DNA of 64,000 nt from Agathobaculum hominis. Lineage in GTDB: Bacteria > Bacillota > Clostridia > Oscillospirales > Butyricicoccaceae. Both the position numbers and the translations under genes were made by a program. Location of the stretch: contig NZ_JACOPK010000002.1 in assembly GCF_014288055.1 (NCBI RefSeq), positions 124,001 to 188,000 of the forward strand, given 5' to 3'. Shown here one piece after another: positions 47,486 to 56,623 of this stretch. Each line of letters opens with the position of its first letter. Position 1 is the stretch's first letter. A model generated the notes under the pieces. The model was not told where the DNA came from. It made no database searches and worked only from the letters and a program-made list of their open reading frames with translations.

Positions 47486-48396
47486 CAGCCGACCTCGACC
47501 GCGCCGGACAGCTCGGAAACGCTCTTGACGCCGTGTGCGTCCATCCATTCCTCAAGCTCACGCAGCGCCTTGACGGGAGCGGTGGGGTCGTTGAACATCA
47601 CGGTGCCCATGGCGACCGCGTCCGCGCCCGCGAGCAGCATTTCCACGATGTCGCGGCCGGTGCGGATGCCGCCCATGCCGAGGATGGGCACGGAGACCGC
47701 CTTACGGACCTGATAGACCATGCGGACCGCGACCGGGAACACCGCCGGGCCGGACAGGCCGCCCATGACGTTGGACAGGATCGGACGGCGCTTTTCGATG
47801 TCGATGCGCATACCGAGCAGGGTGTTGATGAGCGAGAGCGCGTCCGCGCCGGCAGACTCGGCCGCACGGGCGATCTCGGCAATGTCGGTGACGTTCGGGG
47901 ACAGCTTGACGATGAGCGGCTTTTTCGCCTTTGCCTTTGCCGCCGAAACGACCTCCTCGACCATTTTCGGCTGCGTGCCGAAGGCCATGCCGCCGCATTT
48001 TACGTTCGGGCAGGAGATGTTCATCTCGATGAGGTCGACGTCCGCGTCCGAGATCTTTTCGACCATGCCCTCGTATTCCTCGACCGTGTTGCCCGAGACG
48101 TTGGCGATGATCTTCGTGTCGTACTGACGCAGGAAGGGGATCTGCTCCTTGATGAAGCGGTCGATGCCCGGGTTCTGCAGGCCGACGCAGTTAAGGATGC
48201 CCTGCGGGGTCTCTGCGATGCGCGGCGCAGGATTGCCGAGGCGCTCGGTCGGGGTCAGGCCCTTGACGCCGATGCCGCCGAGCTGGGACAGGTCGAAGAA
48301 CTCGCCGTATTCATGACCGAAGCCAAACGTGCCGGATGCGGTCGTGATGGGGTTTTTCAGCTCCACGCCGCAGAAATTTACTCTTAAATCAGCCAT
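47485..48396 (-). CDS. pyrD: Dihydroorotate dehydrogenase B, catalytic subunit
   Basis: The 303-residue class 1B enzyme has NPITTASGTFGFG, GIGVKGLTPTERLGNPAPRI, NVSGNTVEEYEGMVE, LIEMNISCPNVKCGG (catalytic Cys) and PILGMGGIRTGRDIVEML. It oxidises dihydroorotate with FMN and passes electrons to PyrK. The ATG overlaps the last base of pyrK's stop (TAATG). Confidence 0.96.
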   Translation of the reverse strand: MADLRVNFCGVELKNPITTASGTFGFGHEYGEFFDLSQLGGIGVKGLTPTERLGNPAPRIAETPQGILNCVGLQNPGIDRFIKEQIPFLRQYDTKIIANVSGNTVEEYEGMVEKISDADVDLIEMNISCPNVKCGGMAFGTQPKMVEEVVSAAKAKAKKPLIVKLSPNVTDIAEIARAAESAGADALSLINTLLGMRIDIEKRRPILSNVMGGLSGPAVFPVAVRMVYQVRKAVSVPILGMGGIRTGRDIVEMLLAGADAVAMGTVMFNDPTAPVKALRELEEWMDAHGVKSVSELSGAVEVG

Positions 48397-49163
48397 TACC
48401 ACTCGACCTCCTCAGCATTGAATACCGGACCGTCCTTGCAGACGTGACCGTAACGGGTTTCGCCGTCCTTCGCCTTGAGCGCGCACGCGCAGACGAGGCA
48501 CGCGCCGATGCCGCAGCCCATGCGCTCCTCCATCGAAACCTGGCAGGGAACGCCGGCCTGCTTCGCGATGGCGGCGATGGCCTTCAGCATGGGCTTCGGG
48601 CCGCAGGCCGCGACGCCGGAAGCAGAGGCAATCTGCTCCTTCAGCACATCGGTGACAAAGCCGTGGCGGGCATAGGAGCCGTCGTCGGTCGTGACGAAGG
48701 TCTCGCATTCGTCGCGGAAGTCGCCCTCAAGGATAACGGCGCCCTTATTGCGGAAGCCGAGGATGGCCGCAGGCTTTGCGCCCTGCTTTACCGCCTCGCG
48801 CACGCAGCCGAGCATGGGGGGCACGCCGATGCCGCCGCCGATGAACACCGGAGCGCTGCCGAGCGCGCCGACGTCAAAGCCGTGGCCGAGCGGGCCGAGC
48901 ACATCGAGCTCGTCGCCGGTCCTGCGCTCGCTGAGCCACTTCGTGCCCTCGCCCTTCACTTGAAAGACGATGCGCAGCTCGGGCGCCTTCCATGCACAGA
49001 TCGAGATCGGGCGGCGCAGCAGATGACCCTCGCCGCAGGCAATGTGAACGAACTGGCCGCACTGCGCCAGCTCCGTGGTCTTCGGTGCGTGCAGCACCAT
49101 CAAAAATAAACCGTCGCCAAGCTGCGTATTTTCCGCAACGCGGCAAATTTCCTGCACTGACAT
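48396..49163 (-). CDS. pyrK: Dihydroorotate dehydrogenase B, electron-transfer subunit
   Basis: The 255-residue protein has a FAD-binding region (LLRRPISICAW), an NAD-binding fold (VFIGGGIGVPPMLGCVREAV) and a C-terminal [2Fe-2S] cysteine set (CGIGACLVCACALKAKDGET..C). It moves electrons from PyrD to NAD. First gene of the pyrK-pyrD-phosphatase/GNAT operon. Confidence 0.96.
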   Translation of the reverse strand: MSVQEICRVAENTQLGDGLFLMVLHAPKTTELAQCGQFVHIACGEGHLLRRPISICAWKAPELRIVFQVKGEGTKWLSERRTGDELDVLGPLGHGFDVGALGSAPVFIGGGIGVPPMLGCVREAVKQGAKPAAILGFRNKGAVILEGDFRDECETFVTTDDGSYARHGFVTDVLKEQIASASGVAACGPKPMLKAIAAIAKQAGVPCQVSMEERMGCGIGACLVCACALKAKDGETRYGHVCKDGPVFNAEEVEW

Positions 49164-49372
49164 AACATTACTCCCTCCGGTATTCGTCTGTACCGTTCGG
49201 GTACAGCCTTGTATTTACGCTTGTACTGTCATTATAAAGGAAAAACGGGAAAAAGAAAAGAGCGGAATTGCCGCAGGCGAAAAAACAAGGCCGCCGTATC
49301 AGGTATAAACGGCGGCAGAGCGTGTATAATACGAAAAAAAGAGATGCTGAACGCAGGAGGGAGGAGGACACG

Positions 49373-49513
49373 ATGGAAGAGAAGCGTTTTCTGACCATAC
49401 ACGACGCATCGCGCCTGTGGCACATCGAGGCTGAGGAGCTGCGCCGCCGCTGCGCGGAGGGGAGGATAAAGGGCGCAAAACAGGTTCGCGGCATCTGGCT
49501 GATCCCGCAGTAG
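49373..49513 (+). CDS. 46-residue helix-turn-helix protein
   Basis: This is a short frame with a strong GGAGGAGG before ATG 49373: MEEKRFLTIHDASRLWHIEA, then EELRRRCAEGRIKGAKQVRG IWLIPQ. It is a complete HTH_17-like (excisionase/MerR) fold on its own. A transcribed regulator is plausible. No integrase or other mobile gene is adjacent. Confidence 0.7.
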   Translation: MEEKRFLTIHDASRLWHIEAEELRRRCAEGRIKGAKQVRGIWLIPQ

Positions 49514-49565
49514 AGGACTGCCGCGCGGCTGGCAGTCTGACGATAAAGTACGTTTCAGGCAAAAG

Positions 49566-49600
49566 ACAGATTGTCGGAAAAACGATGGTTTTTCGACAGC
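49566..49600 (+). repeat. Fragment of the multi-hairpin repeat
   Basis: GACAGATTGTCGGAAAAACG is paired with TTTTTCGACAG, the outer hairpin of the repeat family, standing alone. Confidence 0.6.
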
Positions 49601-49604
49601 CTAA

Positions 49605-49679
49605 AGCCCCGCAGAATTACTTCTGCGGGGCTGCTTTATATTGGAAAACGCATCAGACAGGCTTTCTGATGCGTTTTCC
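49605..49679. terminator. Two tandem terminators, one for each strand
   Basis: AGCCCCGCAGAA / TTCTGCGGGGCT (49605-49632, plus strand) and GGAAAACGCATCAG / CTGATGCGTTTTCC (49643-49679, the lysS terminator on the minus strand). Confidence 0.8.
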
Positions 49680-49687
49680 GGGGGTGC

Positions 49688-51643
49688 TTAGTACAGCTTT
49701 GCGCCTGCCGGGATGTGAGGATCGACCATCAGCAGATGGAGCTTTTCCTCGCCGTTTTCGTGGTGAACGGCAGAGATCAGCATGCCGCAGGAGTCGATGC
49801 CCATCATCGGGCGCGGCGGCAGATTGGTGATAGCGATGCAGGTCTTGCCGACCAGCTCCTCCGGCTCGTAATACTCATGAATGCCGCTCAGAATAACGCG
49901 GTCCTCGCCGGTTCCGTCATCCAGAACGAACTTCAGGAGCTTCTTGGACTTCTTCACCGCTTCGCATTCCTTGATCTTCACAGCGCGGAAATCGCTCTTG
50001 GAGAAGGTGTCAAAATCAACGAAATCCTGGAACAGCGGCTCGATCTCCACGTTCGAGAAGTCGATTTTTTCCTCCGCCTCGGGAGCTGCCTGAGCAGCCT
50101 CCGCCTGAACCGGAGCCGCCTTTTCAGCCTTCTTGTCGGAGTCCAGCGGCTTCATTGTCGGGAACAGCAGGACATCGCGGATGGAAGCGGCGTCGGTGAG
50201 GAACATGACCAGACGGTCGATGCCCATGCCCATGCCGCCCGTGGGAGGCATGCCGTACTCGAGCGCGTTGATGAAGTCCTCGTCCATCATGCCCGCTTCC
50301 TCGTCGCCTGCGGCGCGCAGCGCGACCTGACGCTCGAAGCGGCCCTTCTGGTCGATCGGGTCGTTCAGCTCGGAGAATGCGTTGCACAGCTCGCGACCGT
50401 AAATGAAGCACTCGAAGCGCTCGGTCAGACGCGGATCGGACGGCTTGCGCTTTGCCAGCGGAGAGATCTCGACCGGATAATCGGTGATAAAGGTCGGCTG
50501 CATGAGGTTTGCCTCGACGTACTCGTCGTAGCACTGTGCCATCAGGTCGCCCCAGCTCTCCTTGCCCGGCTCGATCTCGAGACCCTTGGCCTTAACGGCC
50601 TCGAGCGCCTCCTCCGGAGACAGAGCCATGAAGTCGATGCCGGCATATTCCTTGACCGCCTCGGCCATGGTCATGCGCTTCCAGCCCTTGGAGAAGTCGA
50701 TCTCAACGCCCTGATACATGACCTTGGTGCTGCCGAGGACCTTCTCGCAGACATGGATGACCATGTCCTCGGTGATGTCCATCATGCCCTGATAGTCGGT
50801 GTAGGCCTGATACAGCTCGATAGTGGTGAATTCCGGGTTGTGACGGGTGTCCATGCCCTCGTTGCGGAAGATACGGCCGATCTCGTACACGCGCTCGAGA
50901 CCGCCGACGATCAGGCGCTTGAGGTGCAGCTCGGTCGCGATGCGCAGGTACATATCGATGTCGAGCGCATTGTGATGGGTGATGAACGGACGGGCAGCCG
51001 CGCCGCCTGGGATGGTGTTGAGGCACGGGGTCTCAACCTCCATAAAGCCGCGGGAATCCATGAAGTTGCGGATCTCGCGCACGATGGCGGAACGCTTCTC
51101 AAACGTGTCGCGCACACCCGGATTTACGATCAGGTCAACGTAGCGCTGACGATAGCGCATATCGGTATCCTTCAGGCCGTGCCACTTCTCGGGCAGCGGA
51201 TTGAGGTTCTTGGAGAGCAGGGTCAGCTCGGTGACAGCGACCGAGATCTCGCCCTTCTGGGTGCGGAAAACCTCGCCCTCGATGCCGATGATGTCGCCGA
51301 TGTCGAACTTCTTGTAGCCCTTGTATACGTCCTCGCCGACGTTGTCGCGCTTGATATAGAGCTGAAGGCGGCCGTAGCGGTCGGTCATGTCCGAGAAGGA
51401 CGCCTTGCCCATGATGCGCTTCGACATCATGCGGCCTGCGAGGCGGACGGTCTTGCCCTCGAGCTCGTCAAAATGCTCGTGGATGTCGCTGGTATAGTGA
51501 TCGCGCTCGAAGCGAACCTGCTGGAACGGGTCGTTGCCCGCAGCCTGCAGCTCGGCCAGCTTCTCGCGTCGGATGCGCTTGAGCTCGTGCAGCTCCTCTG
51601 CGGTCTGCTCGTGCTGCTCCTGCGCCTGATGCTGTTCTGCCAT
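49688..51643 (-). CDS. lysS: Lysyl-tRNA synthetase, class II, with C-terminal tRNA-binding domain
   Basis: The 651-residue protein has an N-terminal OB fold (VRLAGRMMSKRIMGKASF) and a class II core with motif 2 (FRNEGMDTRHNPEFTTIELY) and motif 3 (GMPPTGGMGMGIDRLVMFLT). The core ends near residue 500. After an Ala/Glu linker an EMAP-II/Trbp111-like domain follows (FDTFSKSDFRAVKIKECEAV, LVGKTCIAITNLPPRPMMGI), as on MetRS. This is about 150 residues more than usual LysRS. The start at 51643 follows GGGGAAACT. Confidence 0.95.
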   Translation of the reverse strand: MAEQHQAQEQHEQTAEELHELKRIRREKLAELQAAGNDPFQQVRFERDHYTSDIHEHFDELEGKTVRLAGRMMSKRIMGKASFSDMTDRYGRLQLYIKRDNVGEDVYKGYKKFDIGDIIGIEGEVFRTQKGEISVAVTELTLLSKNLNPLPEKWHGLKDTDMRYRQRYVDLIVNPGVRDTFEKRSAIVREIRNFMDSRGFMEVETPCLNTIPGGAAARPFITHHNALDIDMYLRIATELHLKRLIVGGLERVYEIGRIFRNEGMDTRHNPEFTTIELYQAYTDYQGMMDITEDMVIHVCEKVLGSTKVMYQGVEIDFSKGWKRMTMAEAVKEYAGIDFMALSPEEALEAVKAKGLEIEPGKESWGDLMAQCYDEYVEANLMQPTFITDYPVEISPLAKRKPSDPRLTERFECFIYGRELCNAFSELNDPIDQKGRFERQVALRAAGDEEAGMMDEDFINALEYGMPPTGGMGMGIDRLVMFLTDAASIRDVLLFPTMKPLDSDKKAEKAAPVQAEAAQAAPEAEEKIDFSNVEIEPLFQDFVDFDTFSKSDFRAVKIKECEAVKKSKKLLKFVLDDGTGEDRVILSGIHEYYEPEELVGKTCIAITNLPPRPMMGIDSCGMLISAVHHENGEEKLHLLMVDPHIPAGAKLY

Positions 51644-51716
51644 AGTTTCCCCATCTTTCTGTATCATTTATCTGCGTTTTTAAGGAAACGCGCCTGTAAA
51701 CGGAGTTTTTCCGCGC

Positions 51717-52190
51717 TTACTTTTCGATCTTGACGATCTGGTACTTGATCACGCCGGCCGGAGCCTCGACCTCGACGACCGTGCCGACCTTCTTGCCGAG
51801 CATTGCCTTGCCGAACGGGGACTCGTCCGAGATCTTGCCGTCCATCGGGTCAGCCTCCTGCGAGCCTACGAAGTGGTACTCCTCCTCCTCGTCGAACTCC
51901 AGATCCTTTACAACAAAGCGGCAGCCGGGAGAGACCTCGTCTGCGGCATAGGTATCGCCGGTAACGACGACCGCCAGCTTGATGATCTCCTCGAGCTCTG
52001 CGATGCGGGAGTAAAGCTTGCCCTGCTCGTTCTTCGCCTCATCGTACTCGGCGTTCTCGGAAAGGTCGCCAAAGGAGCGCGCTTCCTTGAGCTGCTCTGC
52101 GACTTCGTCCGCACGGGTAGTCTTGAGGTATTCGAGTTCTTCCTTATAAGCGTCCAGGCTTTCCTGTGTCAGCTTGATTTCTTTAGCCAT
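51717..52190 (-). CDS. greA: Transcription elongation factor GreA
   Basis: The 157-residue protein has the N-terminal coiled coil (ELEYLKTTRADEVAEQLKEA, SFGDLSENAEYDEAKNEQGK with the catalytic acidic tip) and a C-terminal FKBP-like domain (DGKISDESPFGKAMLGKKVG). It rescues backtracked RNA polymerase. Just upstream of lysS on the same strand, as often in Firmicutes. Confidence 0.97.
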   Translation of the reverse strand: MAKEIKLTQESLDAYKEELEYLKTTRADEVAEQLKEARSFGDLSENAEYDEAKNEQGKLYSRIAELEEIIKLAVVVTGDTYAADEVSPGCRFVVKDLEFDEEEEYHFVGSQEADPMDGKISDESPFGKAMLGKKVGTVVEVEAPAGVIKYQIVKIEK

Positions 52191-52362
52191 ATCTGCAAAC
52201 CCTTCTTATTCATCAATAATCAGTCTCCTCCGGCGCGCAGACGCTGTCAAAGGGACTGTACAGTACATTTTATTATATGTAAAGCCGCGCGATGTGTCAA
52301 GGCAGCAGACGCATTTTCCACATATTCGGCAGAAAAAACTGTCTTTTGCCCTGCCTTACAGG

Positions 52363-53553
52363 TCAGTTTTTCAGACTCTGCACCTCGCTCAGCGCGCGCT
52401 GAAGCTGCGGATCGCCGTCCGTCCCGAGAAAATAGAAGTTCGCGGTCTGCTCATCGGTGAGCGCGGTCTCGATGTCGGGGGCGATGCCCGTGTCCGCGAG
52501 GCTCTTTCCCTTAGGCGTAAAGTATTCCTCGACCGACAGGTTGACCGCCGAGCCGTCCGAGAGCGCATAAGTGCGCTGTGCGCGGCCCTTGCCGGTGGTG
52601 TGCGTGCCGACGAGCGTCGCGCGCTCGTATTCCTGCAAGGCCGCCGCGAAGAACTCGGCCGCCGAAATGCTCTGGTCGTCGATCAGCACCGCGATCGGCA
52701 GGTCGATCATATCCGCGTCCGAGGAGTAGACGGTCTCGTGGCCGTCCTTCTCGCGCAGCGTCATGATCGTGCCCTCCGGGAGCAGCGGATCGAGTATCTC
52801 GCTCATCTCCTTGACCTTGCCGCCGCCGTTGTGGCGCACATCGATAACGAGCGAGGTCATGCCCTCGCCGGTCAGCGTGTCGAGTACGTTCCGGAACTGC
52901 CCGGACACGCCCGTGTGGAAGTTTTCGATGCGGATATAGCCGGTACCCCCCGACAGCATCTCGCCCCACGCCATCTTCTGCGTTACGGTCGCGCGCTTCA
53001 TCGCAAGCGTTTTCGTTTCGCCGGCCGCCGTCCGGATCGTGACCGAGACGTCCGTGCCCTCCTCGCCGCGTATCGCGGAGATGACCGCATTCGCGCCGTC
53101 CTTTTCGACCGTGAGGCCCTCCGCGCCGAGGATGTAATCGCCCTTGACAATGCCGGCCTGCGCCGCAGGCGAGTCATCGTAGACGATCGAGATGCGCACC
53201 GTGTCCGCTGTGCTCGTGACCGAAACGCCGATGCCGCAGCCCGTACCCTCGCTGCTCATACGGTAGGCCTCGTACTGGTCGGCCGGGATGTAGCTCGACC
53301 ACTTGTCGCCCAGACCGGTCACATAGCCGACCGCCGCGTAATCCGCAACGCTCCCGCTGTCGGTCTCTCCGATATATTTTTCCGAGACCAGACGGTCGAT
53401 CTCGCGCAGTTTGGTCTCGACAGCGCTCGTTTTCCAGCCGCAGAGCAGCCTTTCCGCGCCGAGCGACGCGCCGGCGGATACGAAGCACAGCAGCACGGCC
53501 GCCGCGAGCGGCACCCGTATTTTTCGCAGATTTTTCAATCGTTTTTCCTCCAT
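52363..53553 (-). CDS. S41-family C-terminal processing protease
   Basis: The 396-residue protein has an uncleaved N-terminal anchor (IRVPLAAAVLLCFVSAG), a PDZ domain (DDSPAAQAGIVKGDYILGAE) and an S41 catalytic domain with Ser in IDDQSISAAEFFAAAL and Lys in GTHTTGKGRAQ. CtpA/CtpB-type proteases cut extracytoplasmic proteins. It directly follows the murein hydrolase activator, matching the ftsE-ftsX-pcsB-ctp order of Firmicutes. The start is uncertain. Confidence 0.92.
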   Translation of the reverse strand: MEEKRLKNLRKIRVPLAAAVLLCFVSAGASLGAERLLCGWKTSAVETKLREIDRLVSEKYIGETDSGSVADYAAVGYVTGLGDKWSSYIPADQYEAYRMSSEGTGCGIGVSVTSTADTVRISIVYDDSPAAQAGIVKGDYILGAEGLTVEKDGANAVISAIRGEEGTDVSVTIRTAAGETKTLAMKRATVTQKMAWGEMLSGGTGYIRIENFHTGVSGQFRNVLDTLTGEGMTSLVIDVRHNGGGKVKEMSEILDPLLPEGTIMTLREKDGHETVYSSDADMIDLPIAVLIDDQSISAAEFFAAALQEYERATLVGTHTTGKGRAQRTYALSDGSAVNLSVEEYFTPKGKSLADTGIAPDIETALTDEQTANFYFLGTDGDPQLQRALSEVQSLKN

Positions 53554-53598
53554 GAAAGAAGGGAGAGCGTGGACCGCCCTCCCCAAGAATTGATGTAC

Positions 53599-54852
53599 TT
53601 AGCTGAAATAGCTCATCGGGTTCTGCGTTGCGCCGTTAACGTAGACCTCGAAGTGCAGATGCGGACCGGTGGAGTTGCCGGTCGAGCCGACCGCACCGAT
53701 GGTCTGACCTGCGGAGACCGTCTGACCGACCGAAACGTAGATCGCGGACTGATGGCCGTAGGCCGTCATGACGCCGCCGCCGTGATTGATAACGGTGTAG
53801 TTGCCGTAGCCGGAGACCCAGCCTGCGGTCGTGACCGTGCCGGAAGCCGCCGCGACGATCGCGACGCCGGTCGGCGCCGGAATATCCTCGCCCTTATGGA
53901 ACTTGCGCGTGCCGAAGATTGGATGGGTGCGCCAGCCGTATGCGCTCGAAGCGTTCGTGTAGCCCGGCAGCGGCCAGGTGAACGTGCCGCTGTAACGGGT
54001 AGCGGAGCCCGAGCCGGTCGTCGTGACCGGACTGCTGCCCGAGGAATTCTTCTGCGCCTTTGCTGCAGCGGCAGCCTTGGCGGCCGCCTCAGCCTCCTTG
54101 CGCGACTGCTCGGCGATCTGGTCGCTGACCGTGTCCATCTCGCTCGTGATGCGCTCGTACTCGGCCTTCTGCTCCTTCTGGTAAGCCTCAAGGCTCTCCT
54201 GAAGCGCCTTCTGCTGCTCCTCGCTGGACTTGAGCTCCTCGGCCTTGTAGTTCAGGTTGTCCTGATACTGGACCTGCTCGTCCTGCGTTTTCTGGAGGTC
54301 ATCGCGCTTCTGCTGAATGTCCTCCTTGGCTGCCGTATACTCCGCGACGATCTTCTTGTTGTCGTCCATGATGGTCGACACAATGTCGAGACGGTTGAGC
54401 AGATCGGAGAAGCTCGACGAGTTGAGCAGCACCTCGAGATAGCTGATGTCGCCCTGCTCGTAGGTCGTGCGGACGGTCTGCGAGAAATTCTCTTCCTTCG
54501 CCTCGAGCGCCTTCTGCGCGCTCTCGAGCTCGGTGGACTTGACGTCGATCTGCTGCTGGAGGCGCTCGATGTACGCCTTTACGGTCTCGATCTCCTCCTT
54601 GGTGAGGGTGATCTCCTTCTGGAGCGCTGCACGGGTCTTTTCGACGTCGCTGACCTTGTTTGCAGTCGAGTCGAGCTCCTTCTTGATCTCAGCCTTCTGG
54701 TCCTCGAGCGAGGAGAGCTTGTCCTTGAGTTCTGAGCTCGAGGCCGCGCCCGCATAAACGATGCCAGAGGCAACGACCGACACGAGCATTGCGCCGACCA
54801 GAATGCCTGCGACAGCGCCGGATATCAGGCGCACGGTTTTCTTTTTCATCAT
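53599..54852 (-). CDS. Murein hydrolase activator or peptidase (PcsB/EnvC-like, M23)
   Basis: The 417-residue protein has a signal anchor (LISGAVAGILVGAMLVSVVA), about 230 residues of coiled coil (LKDKLSSLEDQKAEIKKELD), a Ser/Gly linker and a LytM/M23 domain with HPIFGTRKFHKGEDI, then GPHLHFEVYVNG (zinc ligands H, D, H). FtsEX opens such coiled coils to switch on wall cutting. The start at 54852 follows AAGGAG; it lies after ftsX in the operon. Confidence 0.93.
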   Translation of the reverse strand: MMKKKTVRLISGAVAGILVGAMLVSVVASGIVYAGAASSSELKDKLSSLEDQKAEIKKELDSTANKVSDVEKTRAALQKEITLTKEEIETVKAYIERLQQQIDVKSTELESAQKALEAKEENFSQTVRTTYEQGDISYLEVLLNSSSFSDLLNRLDIVSTIMDDNKKIVAEYTAAKEDIQQKRDDLQKTQDEQVQYQDNLNYKAEELKSSEEQQKALQESLEAYQKEQKAEYERITSEMDTVSDQIAEQSRKEAEAAAKAAAAAKAQKNSSGSSPVTTTGSGSATRYSGTFTWPLPGYTNASSAYGWRTHPIFGTRKFHKGEDIPAPTGVAIVAAASGTVTTAGWVSGYGNYTVINHGGGVMTAYGHQSAIYVSVGQTVSAGQTIGAVGSTGNSTGPHLHFEVYVNGATQNPMSYFS

Positions 54853-54871
54853 AAGATCGTTCTCCTTGTTC

Positions 54872-55756
54872 TCAGACATCCATGAACTTGCGGATGCTCG
54901 TTACCGAGCCGCCGATGCCGAACAGCGCGCCTGCGCCGGCAAAAACGGCGAGAACGAGCCACTTCAGGCTTTCAAACGGCAGAATTTCGAAATAGGGGAT
55001 GACGCCGCCTGCGACGCTGTACAGCTCGGTGTACAGACCCCACTCGGCCAGGAACGCCAGACCGCCGGCCACAAGGCCGATGATCATGCCCTCGATGACG
55101 AACGGCCAGCGGATGAACCAGTTGGTCGCGCCGACCATCTTCTGAATGGAGATCTCCTCGCGGCGCGCGAACATGGCGAGCTTTACGGTGTTCGAGATGA
55201 TGAAGATCGAGATGACCGCAAGGCCGACCACCATCGCGAGAGCGACGATATTGAATACGTGCTGGATCTGGATGAGCTTGCTGATGACTGCCTCATCCGC
55301 GCGGACATTTGCTACGCCCTCGATCATTTCGATGTCCGAAATGGTCTCCTCAGCCTGCGTCGAGTCCTTGAGGGTCAGGATGTAGCTGTTGCGCAGCGGG
55401 TTGTTCGAGGAATTGTAGTCCTCGAGGATGCTCGCGTCCGCGCCCAGCTCCTCGCGGTATTTTTCAAGCGCGACGTCGCGGTCCTCGAACTCCACGGTCG
55501 CGATGTTGCTGATCTTCTCAAACTGCGGCTGAAGGTCCTTCGCCTCGCGCGTCGTGAGGTTTTCGTCGATCCAGACGACGATCTCGTTGGACTGCTGGAG
55601 ATCAACAATGCTCAGGTCGATGTTGTACGCGATGAGCGTCACCGTGCCGGTCAGGATCAGACAGGCGACCATGATGGCGATCGCCGCGATCGACATGAAC
55701 CCGTGCTTGAAGATGTTGCGCAGGCCTTCCTTCCAATAGTAACCAAAACGTCTCAT
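54872..55756 (-). CDS. ftsX: Cell division protein FtsX
   Basis: The 294-residue protein has four helices and a large extracellular loop after the first (helix GFMSIAAIAIMVACLILTGT), then VFNIVALAMVVGLAVISIFI, KMVGATNWFIRWPFVIEG. It is the membrane part of FtsEX. Start overlaps ftsE stop by 4 bases. Confidence 0.95.
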   Translation of the reverse strand: MRRFGYYWKEGLRNIFKHGFMSIAAIAIMVACLILTGTVTLIAYNIDLSIVDLQQSNEIVVWIDENLTTREAKDLQPQFEKISNIATVEFEDRDVALEKYREELGADASILEDYNSSNNPLRNSYILTLKDSTQAEETISDIEMIEGVANVRADEAVISKLIQIQHVFNIVALAMVVGLAVISIFIISNTVKLAMFARREEISIQKMVGATNWFIRWPFVIEGMIIGLVAGGLAFLAEWGLYTELYSVAGGVIPYFEILPFESLKWLVLAVFAGAGALFGIGGSVTSIRKFMDV

Positions 55757-56433
55757 GCCTGATAGTACCCACCTGTCTGGTCGCTGACGACCGAACCGTG
55801 GTCGATCATGACGACTCGTTTTTCAAACTCATCTACCAGACCCTTTTCGTGCGTGACGATCAGGACGGTAGTGCCCAGCTCGTTGATCTTCTCGAACAGC
55901 GTCATCAGCTCGAGCGAACGCGCCGGGTCAAGGTTGCCGGTCGGCTCGTCCGCGATGATGAGGCGCGGGTTGTTGACGAGGGCGCGCGCGATGGCAACAC
56001 GCTGCTGCTCGCCGCCCGAAAGATTCATCGGCTTTTCCTTCGCCTTGTCCGCGAGGCCGACCAGATCGAGCACATAGGGCACGCGCTGCTTGATCGCCTT
56101 GTTCTTCGCGCCGATGGTGCGCATCGCGAACGCGACGTTTTCGTAAACCGTCTTGGTCTTGATGAGACGGAAATCCTGATAGACTACGCCGAGCGTGCGG
56201 CGCAGATACGGGATGCGGCTCTTTTTCATCTCGCCGATATTGTAGTTGTTGACCAGCACCTTGCCCTCGGTCGGGCGGACCTCGGCCGTCAGCAGCTTGA
56301 TGATGGTCGTCTTGCCCGAGCCGGACGCGCCGACCAGAAAGACAAACTCTCCCTCGTCCACACGCAGGCTGGCTTTATTCACCGCGCGGATACCGTTGTC
56401 GTATACGACGGTGACATCGTTCATCCGGATCAA
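55753..56433 (-). CDS. ftsE: Cell division ATP-binding protein FtsE
   Basis: The 226-residue ABC ATPase has Walker A GASGSGKTT, signature LSGGEQQRVAIARALVN and Walker B LIIADEPTGNLD. It energises FtsX. The TTG start at 56433 has AGGAGG at 7 bases and gives the usual MIRMNDVTVVYDNG beginning; ATG 56424 is an alternative. Confidence 0.95.
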   Translation of the reverse strand: MIRMNDVTVVYDNGIRAVNKASLRVDEGEFVFLVGASGSGKTTIIKLLTAEVRPTEGKVLVNNYNIGEMKKSRIPYLRRTLGVVYQDFRLIKTKTVYENVAFAMRTIGAKNKAIKQRVPYVLDLVGLADKAKEKPMNLSGGEQQRVAIARALVNNPRLIIADEPTGNLDPARSLELMTLFEKINELGTTVLIVTHEKGLVDEFEKRVVMIDHGSVVSDQTGGYYQA

Positions 56434-56474
56434 AAGCGTTCCTCCTCGATGACTTCGTAACAAACAAAAAAATA

Positions 56475-56504
56475 CAGAGGTGTGCATTTCCCCACACACC
56501 TCTG
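56475..56504 (-). terminator. Terminator after the CdaR-like gene
   Basis: CAGAGGTGTG / CACACCTCTG, then TATTTTTTTG on the minus strand. Confidence 0.9.
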
Positions 56505-56623
56505 ATAATTATAACAGATAAATGCCCGATGCGCAAGAAGCGAAACAACGCAGATTTTGCGCAAAATGACGATTTTCCGTGAAATTTTTGTGAACTTATG
56601 CCGGCTTTTGTCCGTTTTGCCTG

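Noticed and set aside
52174..54735. Plus-strand frame of 853 codons over the S41 protease and murein hydrolase activator
   Set aside because: Antisense shadow in GC-rich DNA; the minus-strand genes have catalytic motifs and operon order.
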